From assembly GCA_001919995.1 (NCBI GenBank), contig MNIY01000048.1, forward strand, positions 1 to 18,015: a stretch of DNA of 18,015 nucleotides, written 5' to 3'. The DNA is from Ktedonobacter sp. 13_1_20CM_4_53_11. Its GTDB lineage: Bacteria > Chloroflexota > Ktedonobacteria > Ktedonobacterales > Ktedonobacteraceae. Every line of letters begins with the position of its first letter. Positions within the stretch are counted from its first letter, which is position 1. The position numbers were made by a program, and so were the translations under genes. The notes beneath the pieces were generated by a model that worked only from the letters and a program-made list of their open reading frames with translations, ran no database searches and was not told the DNA's origin. This document shows, in pieces, positions 1-8,349 of the stretch.

Positions 1-381
1 ACAGCAATATTGTAGAAGCTTAGAATTACCTTAGAGGTTGTGTCTTTGACTATGCTTTTACTACTGCTGACTTGCATTATTACGGAGTTTTTAGTTACTT
101 TATAAGCGGTAAAGGCACAATAATAAATGTAACCATGTTTATAACTATGCAGGACTCTTTCTCTCTTGCACCTTTGGGCGGCATATTTAGCAGAAAGAGG
201 CAGTTTTTAACAGTAGGATTTATGAGAAAGAATGTATACAATCGAATTTCCTCGCTGTATCAAAAAACCTACCAGTGGACTACCGTCCCTGCACCCCTGC
301 CAAATGGTTATCCCTTGCTTTATGTTTTGATTCGTTACTTGAGTTGAGAAGAAATACCTTGATGATCAGTGATACGAAGCT
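1..381. other. AT-rich leader region without a recognisable gene
   Basis: This stretch is visibly richer in A and T than the operon that follows. The longest open frame, 72-347 on the plus strand, would give 91 residues. It has no plausible ribosome-binding site, no recognisable domain and an unstructured composition, so I do not call it. The promoter for the glycan operon starting at 382 presumably lies here, but I could not find a convincing -35/-10 pair at a 16-18 base spacing. No terminator-like hairpin followed by a T-run is evident either. Confidence 0.5.
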
Positions 382-1017
382 ATGAAAAAGCGCAAAGCTG
401 TCTTCCTCGACCGGGACGGAACGCTGGTTCACCCGAGGCACTATCCCTCTAGCCCGGAGGAGCTCCAGTTGTATGCTGGTATTGGGCCAGGATTACGCGC
501 GCTACAGAAAGTGGGATTCCGCCTGATCGTGATTACGAATCAGGCCGGGATCGCGCGAGGGTACTTCACTGCGGACGATCTGCAGCGAATGCATGAGCAT
601 CTTACTTCAGAGCTCGCACAGCTGGGTGTGCAGCTTGATGCAATCTACTTCTGTCCTCACCATCCAGATGGTGCAATACCTGAGTTGGCCATCCGTTGTG
701 ACTGCCGCAAACCACAACCGGGCATGTTACTGCGGGCTGCAGCCGATCTTGATCTCGATCTGCGCGCTTCCTGGTTTGTCGGTGATATCCTCGACGATAT
801 TGAAGCGGGGAACAGGGCCGGATGTTCGACTATCCTGGTCGATCTTGGCACAGAACAACAGCCAGGGCGCCCGGTACGCCGTCCCACCTTTGTTGCGCGC
901 ACTACACTGCACGCCTTGCGTATCATTCGCGCTGTCGAACAGCGCGGCTCTTCGATCGAGTTATCTTATCGTCCACCAAGCTGGCCCCTGGTTCCCACAA
1001 TTGGAGTTGAGGCATGA
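382..1017 (+). CDS. gmhB: HAD-IIIA phosphatase, D-glycero-D-manno-heptose 1,7-bisphosphate phosphatase-like
   Basis: A 211-residue HAD-superfamily phosphatase of the GmhB/histidinol-phosphatase type. In the known pathway GmhB removes the 7- or 1-phosphate of heptose bisphosphate in the cytosol, on the way to nucleotide-activated heptose. The nucleophile motif DRDGT is at residues 10-14 (D10, D12), TNQAG at 52-56, and the acidic motif GDILDD at 134-139. The family zinc loop is complete: CPHH at 91-94 (C91, H93) and CDC at 106-108 (C106, C108), followed by RKPQPG. The last 35 residues or so run past the usual end of the fold. No strong Shine-Dalgarno precedes the ATG; the start is chosen because DRDGT then sits at the usual distance from the N terminus. 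The stop overlaps the next start by 4 bases (ATGA). Other GmhB-like enzymes act on different sugar phosphates, so the exact substrate is inferred from the three GT9 genes downstream. Confidence 0.85.
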   Translation: MKKRKAVFLDRDGTLVHPRHYPSSPEELQLYAGIGPGLRALQKVGFRLIVITNQAGIARGYFTADDLQRMHEHLTSELAQLGVQLDAIYFCPHHPDGAIPELAIRCDCRKPQPGMLLRAAADLDLDLRASWFVGDILDDIEAGNRAGCSTILVDLGTEQQPGRPVRRPTFVARTTLHALRIIRAVEQRGSSIELSYRPPSWPLVPTIGVEA

Positions 1018-2123
1018 TGAACGATAATCCCTGGCACTCTGTCAGGCGGGTTCTGGCCATTCGCCTTGATAACCTTGGCGACGTACTGGTGACCTCACCC
1101 GCCATCCATGCAATGAAAGAGTCCCTGCCCTCGGCTGAACTGACACTGCTGGCGGGTCCCGTGGGAGCGCAGGTCGCGCGACTCAATCCAGACATCGATG
1201 ATGTGATCGTCTACCAGGCGCCCTGGATGGACCCCTGGCATAAACTGCCTCAGGACAGCCAGCGCGAGCAAGAGATGATAGCAACCATTCGCGAGAAGCG
1301 CTTTGATGCTGCGATCATTTTCACGTCGTTTCGCCAGAGTCCCTTGCCCGCCGCCTACCTCTGCTACCTCGCGGACATTCCGCTGCGCGCAGCAGCCTCA
1401 ATCGATGGTCCCGGCTCGCTCCTAACGACGCGCCACAAACATCCAGAGCGCATGATGCACGAGGTCGAACGCGGGCTTGACCTGGTTGCTGCTATTGGCT
1501 TTACCACAGACAACCGTGCGCTCGTTTTACAAGTGCCAGCGGAGGCCAGGAAGCAGATAGATGCTATCTTAGCAAGGCAGGGCGTAAATCGCCGGTGTCC
1601 GTTGGTCGTGGTACATCCCGGGTGCAGTATGCCGGCGCGCACGTATCCATGGGAGATGTATGTCGAGGTGATCGATCTGCTCGTAGCGGAGACCGGGGCA
1701 ACAGTACTTCTCACCGGAGCAGAAGATGAGCGGGAACTCGTCAAGCGCATTGTGAGCAAGCTGCGCAAAGATAGCCGCCACGCAATCCATACTTTTGTGG
1801 GCACGCTGCCATTCCCCGCATTATGTGCGCTCATCGAGGTCGCCGACCTGACGATTACCAATAACACCGGTCCAATGCATATCTCCGCGGCGGTGAAAAC
1901 TCCTGTAGTCGCGCTTTTTGCTCTGACTAATCCACCGGAGCAATGGGGACCATGGCAGGTCCCTCATCGTTTACTCAATGTCGACGTTCCCTGCCGCATC
2001 TGCTATAGCCGGGTCTGCCCCTATAAGCACGAGTGCCTGCGCCTCGTCACGCCAGAGATGGTCGTGGAGGCCGCGACCAGCCTCTTACAGCAGCACTCAT
2101 TCTTGATGGAGGTACTGGACTAA
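1014..2123 (+). CDS. Glycosyltransferase family 9 (heptosyltransferase-like), copy 1
   Basis: A 369-residue GT-B fold enzyme of family GT9, which in other bacteria transfers ADP-heptose or related sugars to surface glycans from the cytosolic face of the membrane. The N-terminal domain begins with the family pattern ending in LGDVL (residues 21-25). The C-terminal donor-binding domain carries NNTGPMH at 283-289. The C-terminal end has a four-cysteine pattern C-x2-C-x4-C-x5-C (C327, C330, C335, C341), also present in the next two genes and known in parts of GT9. The start overlaps the phosphatase stop by 4 bases, so translation is probably coupled. Many segments, including an FTSF-containing stretch in the middle and IPLRA, recur in the next gene, which points to tandem duplication. 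Donor and acceptor sugars cannot be read from sequence. Confidence 0.88.
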   Translation: MMNDNPWHSVRRVLAIRLDNLGDVLVTSPAIHAMKESLPSAELTLLAGPVGAQVARLNPDIDDVIVYQAPWMDPWHKLPQDSQREQEMIATIREKRFDAAIIFTSFRQSPLPAAYLCYLADIPLRAAASIDGPGSLLTTRHKHPERMMHEVERGLDLVAAIGFTTDNRALVLQVPAEARKQIDAILARQGVNRRCPLVVVHPGCSMPARTYPWEMYVEVIDLLVAETGATVLLTGAEDERELVKRIVSKLRKDSRHAIHTFVGTLPFPALCALIEVADLTITNNTGPMHISAAVKTPVVALFALTNPPEQWGPWQVPHRLLNVDVPCRICYSRVCPYKHECLRLVTPEMVVEAATSLLQQHSFLMEVLD

Positions 2124-3226
2124 TGCACGAATGGCTGGCCGCAAAACATATACTGGCTGTGCGCCTGGACAATATTGGCGACGTGATCATGCTTGGACCG
2201 GCACTGCGAGCTGTAAAAGAAACGTTACCGCACGCACGCCTGACCCTGCTCGCCAGTCCAGGCGGTGCTACCGCCGTACCGCTCCTACCGTGGGTGGATG
2301 ATGTGATTACCTGGCGCGTCGTCTGGCAGGACGTGGGGGGACGTATTCCATTTGACCCGGCACGCGAGAGGGAGTTGATCGACCTGCTTGCCGAGCAAAA
2401 GTTTGACGCGGCGCTCATCTTCACTTCGTTCAGTCAAACGCCGCATACTCCCGGCTATGCCTGCTACCTGGCCGGAATACCCTTGCGCGCGGGAGAGTCA
2501 AAAGAGTTTGGCGGCAGTACCCTAACAACCGAACTGCGCGGTGCCGCCGATGAATTGCATCAGACTGAAAGAAACCTGCGCCTGGTCGAGCACCTGGGCT
2601 TTGTCGCCAGGGAGCGGAGACTCAAGGTCATCATCCCTGACGAGTCCGGCCCGGCTGTAACTTCGCTGCTGGAGCGCGTGGGGCTTGATCCCACGACGCC
2701 GTTCATCCTCTTGCACCCGGGCGCAAGTGCACGTGCCCGTCGCTATCCTGCTGAACGTTTCGGCGTCGTGGCACGTCACCTCGCCAGGAGAGTCCTGCCC
2801 GTTCTGGTGACCGGGGTCGAACGGGAAAGCGCGCTGATAGAAGAACTGAGGCAGCACGCTCCCAATATCCACTGTCTGGTTGGAGGTACAACGCTGGCCG
2901 AGTACGCGGCGCTAGTCGAGCGAGCGACGCTGGTGATCTGCAATGACAGCCTGCCCATGCACCTCGCAGACGCGGTGGGAACGCCGGCAGTCATCCTCTT
3001 TTCCGGTACCGACTACGAGGAACAATGGCGTCCGCGCGCGATACACTATACGTTGCTGAGGCGCCCTACCGCGTGTCATCCCTGCTACCTCTTCGAGTGC
3101 CCTATAGGGCTACCCTGTCTTGATATTGCGCCGGAAAAGGTCGTCGAAGCGGTGGAGGCATTACTATCCGAATTAGGGAAGAGCGACATGACACAGGCAA
3201 CGTTGTTACCAGGAGGAAAGCTATGA
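2123..3226 (+). CDS. Glycosyltransferase family 9 (heptosyltransferase-like), copy 2
   Basis: A 367-residue GT9 enzyme and the nearest relative of the preceding gene. The open frame reaches back to 2033, but the start at 2123 is preferred: GGAGGT at 2108-2113 lies ten bases upstream, the ATG shares one base with the previous stop (TAATG), and the N terminus then aligns with copy 1. IGD is at residues 18-20. The donor-site motif reads CNDSLPMH at 273-280, where copies 1 and 3 have NTG or DTG, so the usual threonine-glycine pair is replaced by serine-leucine. That could mean a different donor. The terminal cysteine set is C318, C321, C326, C332 with the same spacing as its neighbours. The stop overlaps the next start by 4 bases. 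Confidence 0.88.
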   Translation: MHEWLAAKHILAVRLDNIGDVIMLGPALRAVKETLPHARLTLLASPGGATAVPLLPWVDDVITWRVVWQDVGGRIPFDPARERELIDLLAEQKFDAALIFTSFSQTPHTPGYACYLAGIPLRAGESKEFGGSTLTTELRGAADELHQTERNLRLVEHLGFVARERRLKVIIPDESGPAVTSLLERVGLDPTTPFILLHPGASARARRYPAERFGVVARHLARRVLPVLVTGVERESALIEELRQHAPNIHCLVGGTTLAEYAALVERATLVICNDSLPMHLADAVGTPAVILFSGTDYEEQWRPRAIHYTLLRRPTACHPCYLFECPIGLPCLDIAPEKVVEAVEALLSELGKSDMTQATLLPGGKL

Positions 3227-4290
3227 GCAAACGCATTGAGCGAATTGCCATCTTCCGGGCCCTGTACCTGGGCGATATGCTGTTGGCCGTACCCGCGCTG
3301 CGCTCAATCCGTGCAGGTTTTCCTGATGCCGAAATCACCCTGATCGGGTTGCCATGGGCCGCTGACTTTGCCCGCCGCTTTTCGCACTACATCGACCGCT
3401 TTGTTGAGTTTGCCGGTTATCCCGGCATTGCCGAGGTCGAGGCTGATCCTGTTCGCACCAGGCGTTTCCTCGAAGATCAACGAACCTACGGGTACGACCT
3501 GGTCATCCAGATGCACGGCAACGGTCAAACAAGTAATCCATTCGTACTGGACCTCAAAGGACGTATGACCGCCGGTTATTACGAGAAAACAGAGAAGTCT
3601 TCTCGCGCGCGGCTGACATTCGGCATGCCCTATCCAGATCGTTGGCCGGAGGTGTTACGCAATCTCGGCCTGGCCAAACTCCTGGGATGCGACAGCAACT
3701 CAACAGCGCTGGAGTTTCCGCTCTTGCAGGAGGATCATATCGCAGCTACTAAACTGCTGCGTAAGTTGCTGCGAGCGCATCGACCATGGATTGGGCTGCA
3801 CACGGGATCACGTTCACCGTCCAGGCGCTGGCCCGCCAGGTACTTCGCGCAGGTGGCGGATTACTTCGCCAATCGTTATAACGCGCAAATAATCTTGACA
3901 GGGAGCCTCGATGATAGCTCAACAGTACAAGAAGTAGCAGGGTGTATAAAGGCTCAACCGCTGAACCTTGCCGGTAAAACTTCCATGGGAGGGTTAGCAG
4001 CGCTCATCAGCAAATTGGACCTCTTCATCAGCAACGATACGGGCCCATCCCATATCGCGAATGCCGTGGACACGCCGAGCCTCACTATCTTTGGCCCTGC
4101 CGACCCCGGGCGTTGGTCTGCTTTGGATAAAGCCCGCCATCCTATCGTAAGAAAACCGGTCGAGTGCAGCCCATGCGGGTACTGGGAATGCCCCATCGAT
4201 CACCGCTGCCTGGAATGGCTCAAGCCGGAGGCAGTCATCGGGGCGGCGGAGAAACTGCTTATGAGAGGAGAGGTAGCATGCAACGCTTAA
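3223..4290 (+). CDS. Glycosyltransferase family 9 (heptosyltransferase-like), copy 3
   Basis: A 355-residue GT9 protein, more diverged than copies 1 and 2. The N-terminal domain carries LGDML at residues 16-20. The donor-binding motif SNDTGPSH at 270-277 is the canonical heptosyltransferase form. The C-terminal cysteine set is C315, C318, C323, C329, again C-x2-C-x4-C-x5-C. AGGAGG about six bases ahead of the ATG gives a strong ribosome-binding site, and the ATG overlaps the preceding stop (ATGA). The next gene starts 13 bases inside the 3' end. It probably adds a successive sugar to the same glycan as its neighbours; the sugar is unknown. Confidence 0.88.
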   Translation: MSKRIERIAIFRALYLGDMLLAVPALRSIRAGFPDAEITLIGLPWAADFARRFSHYIDRFVEFAGYPGIAEVEADPVRTRRFLEDQRTYGYDLVIQMHGNGQTSNPFVLDLKGRMTAGYYEKTEKSSRARLTFGMPYPDRWPEVLRNLGLAKLLGCDSNSTALEFPLLQEDHIAATKLLRKLLRAHRPWIGLHTGSRSPSRRWPARYFAQVADYFANRYNAQIILTGSLDDSSTVQEVAGCIKAQPLNLAGKTSMGGLAALISKLDLFISNDTGPSHIANAVDTPSLTIFGPADPGRWSALDKARHPIVRKPVECSPCGYWECPIDHRCLEWLKPEAVIGAAEKLLMRGEVACNA

Positions 4291-5246
4291 AGATCTTGAT
4301 CTGGCATATTCATGGCAGCTACCTGAACACATTGGCGCGCATCGAGGCCGACTGGTACCTCCCGGTCAAACCAGGCCGTCCAGAGGGCTACGGTGGACGT
4401 GGCCGCACCTTCGATCTCCCCTCGTATATGCGAGAGGTACCGGCGGAACGCGTTCGGGATCTGGAGCTTGACCTTATCATCTACCAGACGCCGAAGAATT
4501 ACTTCGAGGACCAGTTCGAGATTCTGAGCGATGAACAACGCTTGCTCCCGAAAATTTACCTCGAGCACAACACCCCGAAGCCGGACGCCGTCAATACACG
4601 TCACCCCGTCGATGATCCCTATATACTGCTGGTCCATGTGACGCACTACAACCGCCTGATGTGGGATAACGGACGCGCCCCGACTGTGGTCATTGAGCAC
4701 AGTGTCGCTATTGATCCCTCGATTCGCTATAGCGGGCATATCGAGCGAGGTATCACGGTCATCAACGGGATGCAGAAGCGGCCCCGCATTGCCGGGTATG
4801 ACATCTTTCAACACGCGCAACACAGGACACCGCTTGAAGCTGTAGGCATGGGAACGGAAGAATTTGGCGGCCTTGGCGATGTGCCATATCGTGATCTACA
4901 CCGCCGTGTCGCAGAGTACCGCTACTTGTTCAGCCCCATACGCTATACCAGCCTGCCGCTGGCTGTAATAGAAGCCATGACTATAGGAATGCCCGTTGTC
5001 GCCCTGGCGACGACAGAGCTGCCCACGGTCATCAACAATGGCGTAACAGGCTTTATCTCCTGTGATATCGACAAGCTCATCGATGCAATGCAATTCTTAC
5101 TTACTAACCCGGACGAGGCGCGCCGTATAGGGGAAAATGCGCGTGTCGCGGCCGGCGTTCGATTTGGCTTGGACCGCTTCATTCACGACTGGCAGCATGC
5201 TTTCGCACTCGCGAGAAGCAATACCCGCTATGCCCATGTCGGATGA
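4278..5246 (+). CDS. Glycosyltransferase, group 1 / GT4-like
   Basis: A 322-residue protein with a GT-B type C-terminal domain. Residues 219-234 (SPIRYTSLPLAVIEAM) match the nucleotide-sugar binding region of group 1 glycosyltransferases, where a conserved glutamate (here E232) binds the donor. The GMPVVA and NNGVTGF segments that follow are also typical. The first half is divergent and I recognise no motif in it. The frame is open back to 4164, but the ATG at 4278 is preferred because a purine-rich AGGAGAGG lies six to thirteen bases upstream. This start overlaps the GT9 stop by 13 bases, consistent with coupled translation. No signal peptide or membrane segment is visible, so a cytosolic or peripheral membrane location is likely. 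The exact family is uncertain. Confidence 0.8.
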   Translation: MQRLKILIWHIHGSYLNTLARIEADWYLPVKPGRPEGYGGRGRTFDLPSYMREVPAERVRDLELDLIIYQTPKNYFEDQFEILSDEQRLLPKIYLEHNTPKPDAVNTRHPVDDPYILLVHVTHYNRLMWDNGRAPTVVIEHSVAIDPSIRYSGHIERGITVINGMQKRPRIAGYDIFQHAQHRTPLEAVGMGTEEFGGLGDVPYRDLHRRVAEYRYLFSPIRYTSLPLAVIEAMTIGMPVVALATTELPTVINNGVTGFISCDIDKLIDAMQFLLTNPDEARRIGENARVAAGVRFGLDRFIHDWQHAFALARSNTRYAHVG

Positions 5247-5380
5247 GGTCTTAGCTTGTCTCAGGCCTGACCAGAAACAGGAACCTTGTATGAGAAGAAA
5301 CCCAGAGGTGAGCCAGAGGCTCCTGGGGCTCTCGTTGAGCGTTCATGTTCGCCAGGCCTTTATTGAGAGGAATAACTTAG
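5247..5380 (+). other. 134-base gap inside the glycan operon, with a small hairpin
   Basis: This is the only sizeable gap in the operon. It contains a compact inverted repeat, GAGCC (5310-5314), loop AGA, GGCTC (5318-5322), with no T-run behind it, so it is not a standard terminator. Two AGGCCT palindromes occur near the ends. A 40-codon frame from ATG 5290 runs into the next gene out of frame and has no good ribosome-binding site. An internal promoter or processing site is possible but not visible. Confidence 0.35.
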
Positions 5381-6721
5381 ATGGATCGACTCATGCGTAT
5401 AGCGTTTCTTAGCGAACATGCCAGCCCGGTAGCCTTACTTGGTGGCGCGGATGCTGGTGGTCAAAATGTCTATGTTGACGAAGTAAGTCGCAATCTTGCA
5501 CGACGCGGGTATGCCGTCGATGTCTTCACGCGCCGCGATAGTTCTGAAGCGCCTGAAATCATTGACTGGGCGCCAGGAGTGCGTGTTGTGAATCTGAAGG
5601 CTGGACCACCGAAGCCGCGTCCAAAGGATGAATTATGGCCATTCATGTCGCAGTTTCGCGATTCGTTCTTGCGCTTTATGGTGAGGGACGAGGCGCGTTA
5701 CGACCTGCTCCATGGTAATTTCTGGATGTCTGGCTGGGTAGTTACCGAATTGCGGCAGCGCCTTGACATCCCCGCCGTCCAGATATTCCACGCGACCGGC
5801 AAGACCAAGCGCAGGCACCAGAAGAAAGTCGATACCAGCCCGGGTGATCGCATCAAGACTGAACTGCGTATTGTGCGCAACGTAGATAGGTTGATCGCGC
5901 AGTGTCCAGCGGAACAGGCTGAGCTGATTAACGATTACGAGGCAGATCCAGCTAAGGTCGTGGTTATTCCTTCAGCGGTCAATACCCAGGTCTTCAAACC
6001 TGTCTCACAGGCTGAAGCGCGCAAACGCCTTGGGCTAGAGCAAGAGGGCAGGATCATTGTCTACGTCGGGCGCATGCTTCCACGTAAAGATATTCGCAAT
6101 ATCGTACGAGCGCTTGCCTTGCTGGCGCAGCAGGAAGAGAAGGGCACAGATTCGACGCTGCCGCAGGCGACACTGATGGTAGTTGGAGGAGAAACGGTAG
6201 AGCCTGATCCGGAGGCGACGCCCGAGATAGGAGAGCTACAGCGGTTGGCAGCGGAACTTGGCGTCTCAGAACGGGTACGTTTTATTGGCAAGCGCCAGGC
6301 TAACGAACTGCGCTATTACTATTGCGCGGGCGATGTCGCGGTCACCACGCCCTGGTATGAGCCGTTCGGCCTGACCCCTCTTGAAGGGATGGCTTGTGGT
6401 CGAGCGGTGATCGGCTCTGCGGTCGGTGGCATCACCTATACCATCAAAGACGGTGAAACAGGCCTGCTCGTGCCGCCGCGTAACCCCGAAGCGCTCGCCG
6501 CCAGCCTGGGGGAACTACTCAGCCAGCCTGAACGCTGCAAGCAAATGGGGCAGGCTGCGCGCAAAAGAGTAGAGCGAGAGTTTACATGGTCAATCGTCGC
6601 CATGCGCACCGCCGCGCTTTACGAGACGGTTCTAGCAGAACGCAGGCATGAGAGTCTGCCGGTAGATACGACACCCTTATCAATAGTGTCCTTGCCTAAA
6701 ATACCAGAGAGCAATCCCTAG
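5381..6721 (+). CDS. Glycosyltransferase family 4 (GT-B, sucrose-phosphate synthase/MshA-like)
   Basis: A 446-residue retaining glycosyltransferase of family GT4. Residues 21-32 read GGADAGGQNVYV, the N-terminal glycine-rich loop typical of the sucrose-phosphate synthase and MshA branch. The C-terminal domain has YVGRM before the donor site and the E-x7-E motif in WYEPFGLTPLEG, with E327 and E335, followed by GGITYTI and GETGLLVPP. GAGAGG at 5365-5370 sits ten bases ahead of the ATG; a second in-frame ATG at residue 5 is an alternative start. The acidic, proline-rich end (about residues 425-446) lies outside the fold. By context it probably adds one residue to the surface glycan. Sugar-phosphate glycosylation, as in sucrose-phosphate synthase, is an alternative. 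Confidence 0.87.
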   Translation: MDRLMRIAFLSEHASPVALLGGADAGGQNVYVDEVSRNLARRGYAVDVFTRRDSSEAPEIIDWAPGVRVVNLKAGPPKPRPKDELWPFMSQFRDSFLRFMVRDEARYDLLHGNFWMSGWVVTELRQRLDIPAVQIFHATGKTKRRHQKKVDTSPGDRIKTELRIVRNVDRLIAQCPAEQAELINDYEADPAKVVVIPSAVNTQVFKPVSQAEARKRLGLEQEGRIIVYVGRMLPRKDIRNIVRALALLAQQEEKGTDSTLPQATLMVVGGETVEPDPEATPEIGELQRLAAELGVSERVRFIGKRQANELRYYYCAGDVAVTTPWYEPFGLTPLEGMACGRAVIGSAVGGITYTIKDGETGLLVPPRNPEALAASLGELLSQPERCKQMGQAARKRVEREFTWSIVAMRTAALYETVLAERRHESLPVDTTPLSIVSLPKIPESNP

Positions 6722-6733
6722 AAAGATACGAAC

Positions 6734-7591
6734 ATGGCCCTGGTTGATATTCTCATTCCGACCTATGGACGCAAGACTGGCCTGGCAGTCGTTTTAACCA
6801 GCCTGTTCGGCCAGACATTCGGCGATTTTAACGTCATCGTCTCAGACCAGACGAAAGAGGGTGAGACCTATCTCGAGAGTATCGAGATCCAGACATTAGC
6901 GCAGGCTCTCAGGTGGCAGGGGCATGAGGTGACATTGCACAGGCACCTGCCGCGCCGCGGATTAGCGGAGCAGAGACAGTTTCTGCTCGAGCTGAGCAGC
7001 GCGCCCTACGTCCACTACCTCGACGATGATGTCCTGCTCGATCCATCGGCGCTGGCACGCATGTTGAGTGTGATTCAGATTGATAAGTGCGGCTTCGTTG
7101 GCTGCGCGGCAACGGGTCTGAGTTATCTTGACGATATACGCCCGCACCAGCAGCAGATCGAAATCTGGACGGGGCCAGTAGCCCCCGAGCCCTTCGAGCC
7201 CAATACCATTCCATGGGAGCGCCATAAAGTCAATAACGCGGCTAACCCACTGCATTTGGAGCAACAGCTTGTAACGAATGGCGACCTTGTACGCTACAAG
7301 GTCGCCTGGATAGGGGGAGCTAACGTCCTTTACAATCGTGCCAAGCTGCTTGATGTCGGCGGGTTCTCCTGGTGGCAGCGCTTACCCCCGGAACATGCCG
7401 GTGAAGAGGTCGTGGTCCAGTTCCTGCTCATTCGTAAGTATGGCGGCTGTGGTATTCTACCAAGTGGTACGTATCATCTCGGCTTGCCGACCTCAATCGA
7501 GGACCGCAGGCACAATGCAACAGAACTGTTTGAGGACCTTGTGAAGGAATTTAACGTTCACCCGGCAGTACCGATGGGAGGAAAAACATGA
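6734..7591 (+). CDS. Glycosyltransferase family 2 (GT-A)
   Basis: A 285-residue inverting glycosyltransferase of family GT2. The N-terminal VDILIPTYGR is the usual first strand; D38 in VSDQT sits at the nucleotide-binding position. DDD at residues 97-99 within HYLDDD is the metal-binding DxD motif. Downstream come the GGANVLYNR segment and a PPEHAGEE stretch where the catalytic base (the ED position in most members) is expected. No membrane helices are seen, so this is not the polymerising GT2 type. It starts 12 bases after the GT4 gene behind only a weak purine stretch, and its stop overlaps the next start by 4 bases (ATGA). Likely role: adding a sugar to the same glycan. Donor unknown. Confidence 0.87.
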   Translation: MALVDILIPTYGRKTGLAVVLTSLFGQTFGDFNVIVSDQTKEGETYLESIEIQTLAQALRWQGHEVTLHRHLPRRGLAEQRQFLLELSSAPYVHYLDDDVLLDPSALARMLSVIQIDKCGFVGCAATGLSYLDDIRPHQQQIEIWTGPVAPEPFEPNTIPWERHKVNNAANPLHLEQQLVTNGDLVRYKVAWIGGANVLYNRAKLLDVGGFSWWQRLPPEHAGEEVVVQFLLIRKYGGCGILPSGTYHLGLPTSIEDRRHNATELFEDLVKEFNVHPAVPMGGKT

Positions 7592-8331
7592 ACGATAACC
7601 CCCTACAAGGGAAAGTAGCCCTGGTGACAGGGGCAGGAAGTGGCCTCGGGGAAGCAACGGCCCGAGCATTCGCCGACGCGGGCTGTAGCGTTGTCTGTAT
7701 CGACATCAATGGAGAGGCAGCGGAGCGGGTCAGGCGCGATCTGGCCAACCAGGATTCTAAAAGTCTCGCCCTCCAGTGCGATGTCAGCAATGCCGGGGCT
7801 GTCTTCAAAAGAGTCGAGGCGGTAGATGCGCATTTCGGCCGTCTGGATATCGTCGTCAATTGCGCAGCGATCGATCACACGCTCCCTGTCGATGAGATGA
7901 CCGTTGAGCAATGGGACCAGGTGATCAATGTCAACCTGCGCGGGCCATTTCTGCTGGCAAAGGCGGCGCTGCCGCTCATGCGACGACAGCACTCGGGCCA
8001 TATCATCAATGTCGCATCGACGGCTGCGACCCGCGCCTGGGCAAACGCCTCAGCTTACCATGCCTCTAAGTGGGGGCTGATCGGCTTCAGCCGCGGGCTT
8101 GGCGTCGAGGGACGGGCCGACGGCATCCGCGTGACGACGATTATCCCCGGCGGCATGCGCACGCACTTCTTTGATCGTTTCACCGAACAGGGTATCCCTA
8201 TGCCGGAGCAGCAGAACCTGCAAGACCCGGCCAACGTGGCAAGGGTGATCGTCTTCGCGACACAGGTTCCCCCCGAGTCGGCTCTGCAGGAGGTGATTAT
8301 CACCCCCATGATGGAGACGAGCTGGCCATAA
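7588..8331 (+). CDS. Short-chain dehydrogenase/reductase (SDR)
   Basis: A 247-residue classical SDR with a Rossmann fold. The cofactor loop TGAGSGLG is at residues 14-21, with acidic D39 at the end of the second strand (VCIDI), which favours NAD(H) over NADP(H). The usual NNAG motif is altered to NCAA at 91-94. Catalytic residues are all present: N114, S144, Y157 and K161 (YHASK). GGGAGGAAAA ahead of the ATG is a strong ribosome-binding site, and the start overlaps the GT2 stop. Placement at the end of a glycosyltransferase run suggests oxidation or reduction of a sugar or a small metabolite. Substrate assignment within this very large family is not possible from sequence alone. Confidence 0.85.
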   Translation: MNDNPLQGKVALVTGAGSGLGEATARAFADAGCSVVCIDINGEAAERVRRDLANQDSKSLALQCDVSNAGAVFKRVEAVDAHFGRLDIVVNCAAIDHTLPVDEMTVEQWDQVINVNLRGPFLLAKAALPLMRRQHSGHIINVASTAATRAWANASAYHASKWGLIGFSRGLGVEGRADGIRVTTIIPGGMRTHFFDRFTEQGIPMPEQQNLQDPANVARVIVFATQVPPESALQEVIITPMMETSWP

Positions 8332-8349
8332 ATAAAAGAAGAAAAAACC

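Noticed and set aside
72..347. 91-residue plus-strand open frame in the AT-rich start of the window
   Set aside because: No ribosome-binding site, no domain, and composition unlike the neighbouring genes.
4287..4823. 178-residue minus-strand frame opposite the group 1 glycosyltransferase
   Set aside because: Antisense shadow of a gene with a clear motif and ribosome-binding site.
5137..5412. 91-residue frame bridging the two GT-B genes
   Set aside because: Overlaps both genes out of frame, with no ribosome-binding site at its ATGs.
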